The notes beneath the pieces were generated by a model, which was given only the letters and a program-made list of their open reading frames with translations, had not been told where the DNA came from and ran no database searches. A DNA stretch of 64,000 nt. It comes from Saussurea involucrata (Eukaryota > Streptophyta > Magnoliopsida > Asterales > Asteraceae). The DNA lies in the NCBI GenBank assembly GCA_033807775.1, contig CM066321.1:235282350-235346349 (forward strand). The letters run 5' to 3'. Position 1 is the first letter of the stretch, and every line of letters begins with the position of its first letter. Below are positions 31,546 to 42,004 of this stretch, piece by piece. A program made the translations under genes and the position numbers.

Positions 31546-32512
31546 TGTTGGTCCCGAAAGGCTTAAACAAGTTTGTAGAAGGGGGGGGGGGGGGGTTGAA
31601 TACAAACACACTATTTTACTTTTCTAAATTGTTTATTGATAAATCATTAACAATTTACAGCTTGTTGCGGAAACAAGATTAAGGATAAACCTAAATCTAA
31701 ACAAGTTGGAACACTAAGGTTTTCTTGCACTAAGAAAGATAAGGAGATTACTAATAAAATCCTATCTTGAGAGATTTGAACTTGTCCAGAGTTAGCAAGT
31801 TACTTCAAATGAAGTGAGTTCATCTCTTTATATACTGCATGCATTTAATGCAATTCTGTATACACTTTACACGTGTCATCAGCGGATTGGTTGCATGTCA
31901 TTGACCTTTGTTGACAACCTTAGTAGCCGCATGAATGAACAGTGTAGTATCAGAGTGGTTGTACGATTTCAGATTTTCGGAGGTTCTTTTCTGACATTTC
32001 GTACGGTGGCGTGCAAGGGAGGTTAAGACAAAAGTACTTTGTACGGAGGACTTCATGATCAGCTTTCGTTGATTCAGCGATTATCATTTACTATTCAGCA
32101 GATGATAAAGTTCAGCGATAGCTGAAGTCTTGTACTTGATACTTCACGTTGAGTGGACAAATCTGAGTCTTCGCTGATCCGCATCAGTTCATTAGGAGAC
32201 TTGTCGCTGGTTCTTGAGCTTGATCTTCGACTTCAGCGTAGAACCTTTGTTGACGTGAATCTTGTCTTCAGGGATCATAAGTAAACAACTAACTTATCAG
32301 CGATCACCATAAGGACTGAACAGACTCAGCGATATGGTGAACAGTGTTCGCTGAATGTTTAATCTAAAAGTGCGAGAGTTCCTATCAGCAGTACTGTAAG
32401 ATCTTAGTACTTATCAGCGATAGTGAAACTCTGATACATATTGTTTACTTACAATTTTCACTAAGTATTTAAGATAGGGTCATTATCAAATCACTGAGGG
32501 TTTGGATCAACA
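31546..32512 (-). repeat. 3' LTR of element A2 (967 bp)
   Basis: TGTTGGTCCCG at 31546 to GGATCAACA at 32512 on the plus strand. Contains 15 G at 31581-31595. Variants CGCATGAATG, TTAGGAGAC and GCGATATGG are shared with 48298-49262 and differ from A1's LTRs. CCAAT, G-box, RY and TATA occur as in A1. Confidence 0.92.
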
Positions 32513-32527
32513 ATCTCCCCCTATTTG
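32513..32527 (-). promoter_or_regulatory. Polypurine tract of element A2
   Basis: Minus strand CAAATAGGGGGAGAT adjoins the 3' LTR. The next 250 bases up to 32781 are 3' untranslated sequence closely matching A1, with no gene. Confidence 0.85.
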
Positions 32528-32781
32528 ATTATGACATAGCAACAGAGAAAATTGCTATTTAATGAAAACATAAGGATAAAAAGAACTCATAAAATATTTG
32601 TCCCTTTTACTGTTTTCTGGGATCTTTTCAGTACTGATGGAGTAAAGTACATTCGCTGAAATCTTTCTTTAAATCTTTGAATCAGGTTACAATATGAATA
32701 AGAAAGATTACAAGTACAAGCGAAATAAATTACAAGTACTGAAGGATGACTGATACAATAGAGAAAAAATGGTGATTGTTG

Positions 32782-34038
32782 TCAGCCTTCAAAGGGTTCT
32801 TCCTTAATGAGAAGTTCATCAAGGGTTGTCTTTTCAGTTGGAATCATCCAGTCAGGAACCTTTTCTCCTTTATTCTTTAGCTTCAGAGCAGCTTCAAAAA
32901 TCAAGGGTTTTAGGTGTCGTGCCTGAATGTCTTTTCTGAAGTCGCACCAGTAGATGAGATCTTTGAGCTGTTCGATTGGAGTGATTGGAAGCTCAGCGAT
33001 CCGTTGAAAGCATTTACGTCCGTCGTAGTCAAGAAAGAATATTCCATAAGGATTACTGATGACTTTACCAGGGACGAAAAGTTCACATGGTGGCAAAGAG
33101 ACGTCAAGGGCAGATAGATCAGGATCAGGACCAAGTACTTCAGCGCGAGAGAAACCAATTCCAGTTTCATTTCGTATGACAGGACCTGAGTTTGAATCTT
33201 GACGTTTCTTCCTTGGAGAGTCCTTTTTTCTTTTTGGCTTTAGATCAGGAACAGGAGGAATATCCACACAAGAAGATATCAAATCGATCTGTCTGTTTAT
33301 CAGCTTTTCGAAATGATCCTTGTACTTAGATTTTGATGGTTGGATAGCTAACCTCATCTCCAGCCATTCAGAGAGACCATACCTTTTTACAGTGTCAGCA
33401 CGAAAGGTTTCAGATGAGTCATCTTCTCTGAACAGTTTGATGTCAACAATAGGTACTCCGATGGAGGTTCTTCCAGAGATGAATACCTTGTTGATCTTTG
33501 CTGGACGATATCTGAAGTGGATTTTCTCTTTACACCAGATCAGGGTGGTCTGAGAAACTTCAGCTTTCTTTTCCACGATCTTCTGGGCTTGTTCCCAAAG
33601 CTTTCGTTGGATTTGAATGGGAATACGCTTCAGCTTGGGGTCTTTGACAGATTCTTGAGTGAGCTTGATGGCGTATTCTCTGTCTTTATCTTCAGCTTCC
33701 TTCCTTTCAGCGATGAGGCGTTCAGCTCTGAGATGATCCTGGTATTCAGCTTTTGAAATTCTGAACTTAGGAGGAACTGAAGGTAGTTGATCGCGCCTTA
33801 GGATGATTCGCTGATCCTCGAATCGCTTTATCATTTCTTCTCTCCTCTTTTGATCTTCTTCACTCAGCCTTTGAGAACCTGAGGAAGGTCTGTTTCTGTG
33901 CGAGAGAGGTTGTTCTTCTGGTTCATCAGTCTCAGAGATTAAATCTAAGACTGGGATTATGTCTTCAGCGGTAGCTGGAATTATTTGTGAAGTCGCAATA
34001 GAAGATCTTTCAGCGATATCCTCAAACAGGGGAGAGGA
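32782..34038 (-). CDS. Envelope-position gene, exon 2, element A2
   Basis: Open from the inferred acceptor (34038, reading SSPLFED) to the stop at 32782, ~418 codons. It is nearly identical in layout to A1 exon 2. It has the basic patch KPKRKKDSPRKKRQ, RNETGIGFS, GIFFLDYDGRKCFQRI and the end LLIKEEPFEG. An internal Met at 33834 could start a shorter product of 350 residues. No signal peptide or membrane segment is seen. Since exon 1 carries a frameshift, only the exon 2 part is undamaged here. The intact frame in both A1 and A2 argues that exon 2 was under constraint until recently. Confidence 0.65.
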   Translation of the reverse strand, partial: SSPLFEDIAERSSIATSQIIPATAEDIIPVLDLISETDEPEEQPLSHRNRPSSGSQRLSEEDQKRREEMIKRFEDQRIILRRDQLPSVPPKFRISKAEYQDHLRAERLIAERKEAEDKDREYAIKLTQESVKDPKLKRIPIQIQRKLWEQAQKIVEKKAEVSQTTLIWCKEKIHFRYRPAKINKVFISGRTSIGVPIVDIKLFREDDSSETFRADTVKRYGLSEWLEMRLAIQPSKSKYKDHFEKLINRQIDLISSCVDIPPVPDLKPKRKKDSPRKKRQDSNSGPVIRNETGIGFSRAEVLGPDPDLSALDVSLPPCELFVPGKVISNPYGIFFLDYDGRKCFQRIAELPITPIEQLKDLIYWCDFRKDIQARHLKPLIFEAALKLKNKGEKVPDWMIPTEKTTLDELLIKEEPFEG

Positions 34039-34192
34039 CTAGCTGAAACGCAGCGATCTTACAAATAAGAACTGGGTAGAAGAGCTTGGGTAGAAAAGAT
34101 AGAAAAAAAATGTGGATGTGTATGGTGTTTGTGGAATGGATAACTGATTTTTTTTAGAGATGATCAGGGAAGGAAAAATAAGTTTAGTGTAC
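34039..34192 (-). other. Intron of the envelope-position gene, element A2 (154 bp)
   Basis: Donor TTTGTCAG/GTACAC at 34193/34192 and acceptor GTTTCAGCTAG/TCC at 34039/34038. It is the same position and phase as in A1, with a different length and internal sequence. Conserved ends with a variable middle is the pattern expected of an intron. Confidence 0.6.
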
Positions 34193-36842
34193 CTGACAAA
34201 TCGGCTTTGCAAGTAGGATCGCCAGATTATCATCTTCAGCGATGCCTTTGTGTTTGCTTTTCTCAGCGCCAGAGGCTGAGTGCTTTGTCTTTGTCTTCTC
34301 CCCTGAAGGTTCTTTTATTGAAATACCTTTAAGAGCTTTGGTTCGAGGAGCAGGTTTGACAACAAAGAAATCATCGTCATCTTCATCATCATCATCATCG
34401 TTCCTTGGAGAGGAGGATGGTTCAGCTTCAGGGATGTCGAAGTCTTCGTCTTCTTCTGCTTCGGATTCCTCAGCATCTTCTTCGAGTTGCTCCCCCTCAG
34501 ATACAGAGGCGAGGTTCTCGGTTCCCTCAGGGTTTTCATCTCCCTGAGGTCCAGTAATCCGATCTTCATTACCCTCTCCCCTGATAGATTCATCATGGGA
34601 AAGGTCTTCAGCGCTCTTATTTTGATCTTCAGCGCTCTTCTCCTGTTCAGCGCTCTTCTCCCCCTCTTTCTCATGATGGGCGGGGGAGGAATGGGTAGAT
34701 TCAGCATTGGTGTTGTCTCTGTCTTCTGGGCCAGAGACTTTCACACAACCTTCAAGCTTAGCTATTCTGTCTTCTAGGCCAGAAATAGCAGGCGTGATTT
34801 TCTTCAGCTCTTGGCGATCCTCTGCGGTGAATGAGTCCAAAACAGGTGCAGGGGCCGGAGCAGGAGCTGGATTATTTGCGTTGTTCACCAGCGTCTCGAT
34901 CATTGTCTTGACAAAACTAAGATCGGTCTTCACTGAGCCCAAGTCGGTCTTGACCACTGACATATCACCTTCGAGTGTACCAACCGATTTCTTCAGCGTT
35001 GTAACCTCGCTGGAAATGGTGGAAACTGATGATTTGAGGTTGGTGTAGTCAGTGTAGATGTCGGAGAGCACTTTGGCAAAGTCGGCGAGAGTTTTATCAA
35101 GGTCTTTGATGTCATCAGAGGAGGCCTTCTTTTCCACCACAGTAGTCAGCTTCGTCAGATTCTCTCCAGCGTTTGTTACAGCTGTAGAGTTATTTGATAG
35201 ACCGGTGGTGAGATCCGTAAGTTTCATCTCCATAGACTTCAGAGACTGGTTGATGTCTCCCAAAAAAAGGACCTGTAACATATAAGTACTTGTGAACAAA
35301 GGAAAGCTCAGAAGTTTCAGGTTTAGTTACAGTGTTTAAGGTGGGATCTGTACCTGCAGGAGCGTTGACGAACTCATCAAAGTTTCGAGTCCCTCCATAG
35401 TGTTCCATATCTCCCTCAAAAGTTCCGTGAGGGATGGAGATCTCTGCAGGTCCTTTCTTCGTCATTCGCTGAGAAGCTTCAACGGCTTCTTGAATGATGG
35501 CATCTCCAGTTTTGACTGGAGGAGTGTCCAAAGAAGTAGAGGGAGGAGCGAAGGATAAGAATTGGGGTTGGGTTTCAAGTTCAGCGTTGGATTCGCTGAG
35601 AAGTACTTCATCAGTCTTTTGAGAGATTGACGAAGGTTGGGTAGATTCCAAAGTTCTAACCTCAGCGTTTAAGGACGCTGAAGTAGGTTTAGAAGGGATG
35701 GCTTGAATTGGTGTGGCAGAGCGTACCACGGAACTTTCCTTCAGCTCTTCAGAATGAGCTGAGGAGTCTTCAGCATGCAATTGCTGGGGTTGCTCCTTGG
35801 TTTTCTTGATCCTTTTGGAATCAAGAGGGGTAAGAGATTGTTTCCTTTTCTTAGAAGGAATGGATTTTGTGGCCGGGGTATCAGCGATGGGTATTGTCGC
35901 TGAAGGAGCCACAGAAAGCGGAGAATTTAGAAGAGTGAGAAGAGTAGAGAGACGTACCTCGTTGGCGACAGGCTTGAAGTCGAGAACTTTAGGGCCAATC
36001 TGAGAGAGTTTCAGATCACCCTCTTCAGGATAGCTGTCCTTCAGGCCATATTGAAAGATGGCGCTGATGAATCGCGGGTAAGGAACCCATGCTGGTCGGT
36101 CAGCGGCAGAATCAACACGTTGAATGAGGTCTTCATAGATGATGGAGGCCCAGTCAATGTTGAGACCTTTCAGCAGTGCGTAACCCATGGCCTGCTGAGG
36201 TTGAGCGGCTTGATCAGAAGATCCGGATTTCGCTGTCATGCAGCTGATCAGGTGAGCGAAGATGAAGTTCATCTCGCTGGGCATCTTGGATTTCTTTATC
36301 AGCGTCAGCTTCTTCTCAGGTAGCTTGTCTCTTCCAGTCTCCCAGATGTAACCCATCGCATCAAGGAAAGCAATGATTTCTTCCCTGTCAGCGTGCTTCT
36401 TGTGGTCAGGAAATGGAATGAAAGGATTTTCTGAGGTAGCGTTAGGGAATTTCAGAGCTTTGCGGATTATTGCGGGGGTTATCTTGATGGTGCCATACTC
36501 AGTATCGCTGAGTATGCAGTCGATGGTTTTAGATGGATCTTTGGCTGAGGGTAGGTTGGTGTGTCTAGCAGAGTACCAGAATTGGGATAATAGACGCTGA
36601 CTGGCAGGAGGTGTGATTGTCAGTGCTGTGTATATGGGGCTATTCTTCAAAAAATTTACAGCGTCGTCTAGATGGGATACCTGCTTCCGAGGAGGAAACT
36701 CAAGAAGCGCTGAAAGGTTGTTTGCCTTTGTCCAGTCTAGTTGATCCAGCTCAAACTTAACCTGAGGAGCTTTGGTGATTTCCAGTTCCTCAGAATCAGC
36801 GGAGATGGACTCAGCGGTAACATTCAGCTTTGAAGTTGCCAT
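34193..36842 (-). pseudogene. Envelope-position gene, exon 1, element A2 (one-base frameshift)
   Basis: Starts MATSKLNV at 36842 and is open to 35190. The matching downstream frame is open from 35299 to beyond the splice donor at 34193. The break is a run of seven A on the plus strand at 35262-35268 where A1 has AAATTA, so one base was gained in a homopolymer (or the assembly has an error). The CAG codon that is TAG in A1 is intact here. Domains are as in A1: conserved N-terminus, Ser/Thr-rich linker, coiled coil, and acidic tail ending NLAILLAKPICQ. Confidence 0.7.
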
Positions 36843-37361
36843 TTCACTGTATTATCAGTTCAACCAAAGATGCTAACAAATAAGAAATATCTTAATGTGG
36901 AAAGAAAATTTCCATTAAGATTTTTCGAATTTTGTCCATTTCATTCAGACAAAAAAAGTCTTAATGAAGATTAGGGTTTTTCTTGTTTTTTTTTAACAAA
37001 AAAACGAATATAACACCTATAAGCCTTGTATTCCAGTTTTAAAAAAATGGATACGAAAGAAGAACAAGTTTAAGATTTTAGATTTAAAACTTGAAGAACA
37101 ACCATGAAATGGTTGTGTTTATAAAACCATGAAAGAAAATGATTTTATTTTTGAGTTCTTTTGTTTGATCTTGTGTAAAACAATGATAAGATCGAAAACA
37201 AGTTATTTGCATTTGATAGTAGATAAGAACATATTAACCTTGAGTTTGATGAAGAAGATGATGAACAGTTCTTGAAGATTGAGAGCACAAAATGCAACAG
37301 TGTTCTTTTCTTGCGGAGAAAGATTGACTCGCATAAAAGACAAATATAAACTTTGAGAGTG

Positions 37362-37512
37362 TTTATATAGGAAGAGAGTAGAGAGAGAAAAACTTGAGCG
37401 GGAAAGTTTTTCATCATGACACGGACACGTGTTTGCATTTGATTGGATAGACAACGAAACGTGCAAACGTGTGTCAGAAAAAGAGCGTGCCTGGTGTTAT
37501 CCGTTGCAATGA
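37362..37512 (-). promoter_or_regulatory. Internal promoter candidate of element A2, split by element E
   Basis: TATA (37362-37370), TTTCCCGC (about 37398-37405), G-box ACACGTGT (37425-37432) and CCAAT (ATTGG at about 37442-37446) follow the A1 order. The TGACGTCA site is cut by element E: TGA remains at 37510-37512, and a duplicated full TGACGTCA stands at 43121-43128 on the far side, ~5.6 kb from the rest. Exon 1 starts ~520 bases downstream. Confidence 0.45.
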
Positions 37513-38069
37513 TGTTAGGTCTAGAGTTTTGTCAAAAACACAAGTGTTGAGTTCTGAGTAAGAAGACTAAAGAAGACTCAGAAGACTCAGAAGTTCTGAG
37601 TAGAAGACTCAGAAGTTCTGAGTGAGAAATCTCAAAAAGATTCTAAGTGTTGGATTCTGACTAGAAGGTTCAGAGTTCTGAGTAGGAGACTCAGAACTTC
37701 TGACTATGAAGACAAATGTTCTGAAGCGCTTATTCAGAAGTATGTTCAGAATTCATATCTTGGGATATTATCTGTTATATTCAGTTACTAATTAGGACAC
37801 GTGTAATTGTTCTATTAGTCTGTTTCTCATATGTACTGTAGCTTTAGCTATTATCTACAGTATATATAGGAGTTAGCAACTGTAGCTAACTGAATCTTTG
37901 GCTAACCTTTTGGATAACTCTTTACGCATAAATTGTTAGATCTATTGAGAGAGAAATTCATTGTAATATCTTGTAATTCACAGATTGTTAATAGATCATA
38001 TGACCAGTTGCTGTTAATACGATCTTAATTGTTCATATTTGATTGTAAGAGTGTAACCTGAAACTTTCA
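37513..38069 (+). repeat. 5' LTR of element E (557 bp)
   Basis: Contains repeated palindromic CAGAAGTTCTG/AGACTCAGAAG motifs in U3 (about 37560-37740), a G-box ACACGTGT (CACGTG at 37798-37803) and TATATATA at 37861-37868, 57 bases further on. This repeats the G-box-then-TATA layout of the A-family promoters. Confidence 0.93.
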
Positions 38070-38071
38070 AT

Positions 38072-38083
38072 TGGTATCAGAGC
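38072..38083 (+). promoter_or_regulatory. Primer-binding site of element E
   Basis: TGGTATCAGAGC, two bases inside the 5' LTR. Initiator methionine tRNA type, as in Copia elements. Confidence 0.9.
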
Positions 38084-38327
38084 CAATCAACAAACAAATT
38101 CGACCAAGAGTGTGTTTGATCGCGTTCTTGAAGTTTCTTGATCAATTCGACAATTGATTCCGCTGCTGCTAACAATTCTTGAATTCCTAACAATTCTTGA
38201 ATTCGTTTCTATCATTGATTCAAGAAATTTGAATTTGTCTTTCTGTTGAATCGATATCTTACAATCAAGTTATCCAAAGATTTTCTCTCTATGCTGATTA
38301 ATTCTCGAAATTAAACAGAGATCACAG

Positions 38328-38531
38328 GTATGTTTTCGAAATTCTTGATTGGTTTCTGGATCAAAGTGATTATATCTGCTGCATGTTGATTAGTATTCAA
38401 ATTTTTTGTTGAAAAGAAGATTTCATTAATTCATGTACTCTAACTGTTTGATGAAATGCATGTGACAGATTTGATTAATTCTTGCATGTTCTAGATTTGT
38501 GTTGATTCTCATTTTTTATCATAATTCATAG
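38328..38531 (+). other. Candidate leader intron of element E (204 bp)
   Basis: CACAG/GTATGT at 38328 is a strong donor and TTCATAG at 38531 an acceptor. The stretch between is AT-rich. It lies wholly in the untranslated leader and ends 26 bases before the ATG of the coiled-coil gene. Inferred from signals only. Confidence 0.4.
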
Positions 38532-38557
38532 TTGATATTCGAATTTGTCATTTCATC

Positions 38558-39838
38558 ATGCCTGAGATTATTGAAATTTTTGTGAGACCTGCAATTTCTA
38601 TAACCAGTTCAGACAATTTACAAAAATTAAGTCCTGTAAAAGCAAAAGAAACAATTTCTGAACCAAAAACTGAGATTGTTCATTTTGAAAGCAAGATTGC
38701 TAATCTTCAAGCAAAACAAGACGAATATGCAAAAGTTATAAAGATTTTGCAAAAAGAGAAATCTGATTTTCTAAAGGATTTTGAAAAGGTTCAAGAAAAC
38801 ATAAAGTTGTTAGAAAAAGAGAATGTTGATTTGAAAGAGAAAGGCAATTTTAGAAGAAAGATGTTGACAGAGTCTGAAAATAGAATCAAATCATGTGAAA
38901 TGAAAAATTGTCAACTCTTGAAACAGATCTATGATTTTGAACAAGTTCTTATACTTGAAAGAGTGAAATTTGAGAAAGAGAGAAGAGACTTTCAAACTGA
39001 GAGGAAAGGTTTTGAAACAAAGTCTGTTGAATTATCTTTGAAAATTTCTGATTTGGAGAAAATTCTTGCAAAAGAAAGAAAAGAGTTTGAATGCAAGAAA
39101 AATGTTTTTCAAAAAGAAAAGATTGGTTTTGAGAAAAAGAAAACAGGAATGTTAAATGAGTTTTCTGTAAAAATCAATGAGTTGGAGAAAGAGTTAGAAG
39201 ATGGAAGGAAAGAGACTGAAAAGAAGAAGGTAAATGGCTTTAAAGAAAAATGCTTAAAAGATGAGTTTGAGAAGGAAAAGAAAGTTTTTCATTTGGAGAT
39301 AAGGAGGCTTATTAAGAAATTATCTGATTTATCAACTAAAATCATGATAGAGAGGAAGTCCAAATCTGATTTGCAGTCAAGGTTTGATTTGTATGTTAAA
39401 AAGTTTAGGGAATTTGAAACGAAAGTTGTTGACAAATCAAATCATAGTTCAAAAGATCAGATTCGTTCTTCTAATCTGTTTTATGATTCTGCTATTGATA
39501 AATCTTATAATTGTTCTTTTAAAAAGATAAAAATGGAATGGAGAGTTAAAGGAACAACTTCCAAGAAAGAAGTGCCAAAATCAAAAGTTCCTAATTCAAA
39601 TGTCAAGAAGAACAATACATTTCAAAGAAAATCTTTTGTTAAACCTGATGTGATTTATTCTGTAAATCAATTAGTCAGAATTGCACAAAAGAAACTTTGT
39701 TGTTCATATTATGGGACTAATGATTTTGTGAACAAGAATTTTATTCAGCACTGGTATGGTTCTTATAGAATATCTGCATATGCCACTGCACCTAACAAAC
39801 CTGGACCCAAGTTCATATGGGTACCAAAGACAACTTAA
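38558..39838 (+). CDS. Gag-derived coiled-coil protein of element E (426 aa)
   Basis: The only gene of the element. Residues about 35-300 are dense in K, E, L and F with heptad spacing, a long coiled coil (for example NIKLLEKENVDLKEK). A basic region follows, then a degraded zinc-knuckle area (KLCCSYYGTNDF, about residue 375) in which the CCHC spacing is lost. The C-terminus GPKFIWVPK is the Gag-to-protease linker signature of Copia elements. The capsid domain and all of pol are missing. An intact frame in a very young copy suggests that the coiled-coil protein itself is kept, perhaps to join particles of an autonomous sirevirus. That role is inference. Confidence 0.7.
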   Translation: MPEIIEIFVRPAISITSSDNLQKLSPVKAKETISEPKTEIVHFESKIANLQAKQDEYAKVIKILQKEKSDFLKDFEKVQENIKLLEKENVDLKEKGNFRRKMLTESENRIKSCEMKNCQLLKQIYDFEQVLILERVKFEKERRDFQTERKGFETKSVELSLKISDLEKILAKERKEFECKKNVFQKEKIGFEKKKTGMLNEFSVKINELEKELEDGRKETEKKKVNGFKEKCLKDEFEKEKKVFHLEIRRLIKKLSDLSTKIMIERKSKSDLQSRFDLYVKKFREFETKVVDKSNHSSKDQIRSSNLFYDSAIDKSYNCSFKKIKMEWRVKGTTSKKEVPKSKVPNSNVKKNNTFQRKSFVKPDVIYSVNQLVRIAQKKLCCSYYGTNDFVNKNFIQHWYGSYRISAYATAPNKPGPKFIWVPKTT

Positions 39839-40269
39839 TCTGTTTTGCAGGTTATTCATGTGTAGAGTTGAATGATAATACTGACACATGACTTAAAACC
39901 GATGCTGTGCTTAAATTGAGAATATTGACTTTTGGATAATTCAGTCCAAAACTCGGTCTGAATGTGATTATGGACTTACAATTTGTCTCATCTTGATTAT
40001 GGATTTCTGATTCATACAGATCAATTTGTTGATTTTGAAGCATTTTTTTTAAAAAAAGTTCAGTTTACTGTGGTGTAATCGAACTCATAGTTGTGGGTGT
40101 TTTTAGTAGAAAACATTTCCAGAGAATGTGTTCAGAATCACATTTTGAGCAACCCTGCAAATTTTGGTTGAAAAATTCTGATTTTTGAGCAAGTTATGGT
40201 GATTTGAAATTCAGAATGTTCAAAAATCACAAAATCCAAAAATTTTTCTAAGGAATTTTCTCTGGATAG

Positions 40270-40455
40270 TTTTATCAGAATTCTGACTCTGTTACTCAGA
40301 AGTTCTGACTCTACTACTCAGAATTCTGACTCCACTACTCAGAATTCTGACTCAACTAATCAGAATTCAGACTCTGATACTTAGAATTTTGAGCAAGTTA
40401 CTCAGAATTCTGACTCTTCTAATCAGAATTCTGACTCTACTACTCAGAATTTTTT
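40270..40455 (+). repeat. Array of CAGAATTCTGACTC palindromic repeats
   Basis: About eight degenerate units of roughly 20 bases built on TCAGAATTCTGA, a perfect 12-base palindrome, spaced by ACTCTACTAC-like linkers. Closely related CAGAAGTTCTG motifs fill the U3 of element E's LTRs. Confidence 0.7.
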
Positions 40456-41168
40456 TTTTGATAACTAATGAGGAATCATCGTAGATGATTACCAAAATCT
40501 CTTGATTTTGCAGGATTATCTTGATTTCAGAGGAAGCATTGACTCAAAATTTGATCTGATTGTTTCAAGATAATGTTCAAAACCCGTGATTCAACGTTTT
40601 AGGTTTTTGAACATATCAGTTCAAAACCCGTACTTAAATGACAATGGCTTCTGAATAATTCAGTTCAGGACCCGTACTTCAGAGACTAAGACTTCTAAAC
40701 AAATCAGTTTAGAACTCATACTTCTCAGGTGATATCCTTAACTGTCATATTTTTCTGTTTCAAGGAACAAGTGGTGAAAGGTAACATTGTATTATGTTTT
40801 ATTTCTATTGCTTTGAATGTTTGAATCTTAACAATTTAATTCAATGATATGATTTTTTTTTATTTTTCATTCAATGAATAAAATGTGTGTCAATGGTGCT
40901 TTTACAAGTATTTTTGTATTATCTGAGCTATATTTGTTTCAACTTTCACTTCTGAAATAAATCGAAAGGTTAGCAAATCATGAATGAAATTATGCTGAAT
41001 GCTCAATGTTATGAAATTTAGACTTATATAGAATATAATGCTCAAAAAGCATAATTTGTCAGAATGTTGGATGGAAACGAAAATATGGGGGAAGTACTAC
41101 GTTTTAGAACCAAGTGATTGAGATGCAATATATATATACAAAATCATTTAGTTTGAAAGTTTGTACCT

Positions 41169-41442
41169 GTGGCCTTTCTGGTTTGGGAGAGTAAGTCCTA
41201 AGGGGTGCTCGACACCTAGTCCCTAAGATCAACTGGTCTAGGATCGGCTGACCCAAATCCTGCAATAGAATCAGATAGAAAACCATGTTCTACTGGTACA
41301 AATGGGTTTAAGATATATCGATGTGGCCTTTATGGTTTGGGAAATTAAGTTCCAAGGGGTGCTTGTCACCTAGCACCTAAGACCAACTGGTCTGGGATAT
41401 GCTGACCCAAATCCTGCTATAGAACCAGATAGAAAGTCATGT
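41169..41442 (+). repeat. Tandem ~121-bp duplication inside element E
   Basis: Blocks 41169-41289 and 41322-41442 both run from TGTGGCCTTT through GTTTGGGA, AAGGGGTGCT, CACCTAG, CAACTGGTCT and GCTGACCCAAATCCTGC to AGATAGAAA. They differ at many single positions. The 32-base spacer is unrelated. No coding or RNA family is recognised. Confidence 0.7.
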
Positions 41443-41476
41443 TTAACGATGTATCTTATTCTTACTAAACTTTTTG

Positions 41477-41576
41477 ATTAAAAGATGCCAATGTGCACAA
41501 AATTAAAAGATGTCAATGAGCACAAAATTAAAAGATGTCAATGAGCATAAAATTAAAAGATGCCAATGAGCACACA
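41477..41576 (+). repeat. Four tandem copies of a 25-bp repeat
   Basis: Unit ATTAAAAGATG[CT]CAATG, then [AT]GCA[CT]A and a short A-rich end, repeated four times head to tail with one to three substitutions per copy. There are no spacers, so this is a minisatellite. Confidence 0.85.
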
Positions 41577-42004
41577 TCTCTTGAAACTTTGGGAAAATTC
41601 AAAGTCGCAATAAACCTGTAAATTTGTGAAAATCCTGATTTTGGACAAATAGTGTGAGTAGAGCAAAGTATTCGTATATGTTTTTAGAATTGCATATGCT
41701 TGAAGCTAATCATATTTCGCATGCTAAGCACACCAAATAGATTTAATAAAGGGATTGAAACTGAACATTTTTAACTCGATATGCAATGATGACTTGTATT
41801 TGAATCCAAACACATGCATTTGATTTCATTTGATTGAAAATCTGATAAATTTCATTAAGTTGGATTTCTTTTGTAAAGTTTTCAAATGATCAAATGTTAG
41901 TAGTTATTAAGTGTAGTTCAGTAAATCTTATTCTCCTTGTATAAATGTTTTCATTAAAGCACTATATTTGAAATGAATAATTTTAATGAAATATATGCAT
42001 ACTT

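Larger units (their letters stand above)
39839..42004 (+). other. Non-coding internal region of element E with several repeat sets
   Basis: No protein is recognisable. It holds degenerate AATCAGTTCA...CCCGTACTT repeats (about 39940-40730), a palindromic CAGAATTCTGACTC array (40270-40455), a ~121-bp duplicated block (41169-41289 and 41322-41442) and a 25-bp repeat in four copies (41477-41576). This replaces where pol would lie. Confidence 0.6.

Noticed and set aside
41169..41442. tRNA-like or snoRNA genes in the duplicated block
   Set aside because: No cloverleaf, A/B box or C/D box set could be laid out by eye.
41477..41576. CRISPR-like regular repeats
   Set aside because: Units are head to tail without spacers, in a plant retrotransposon. 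It is a minisatellite.
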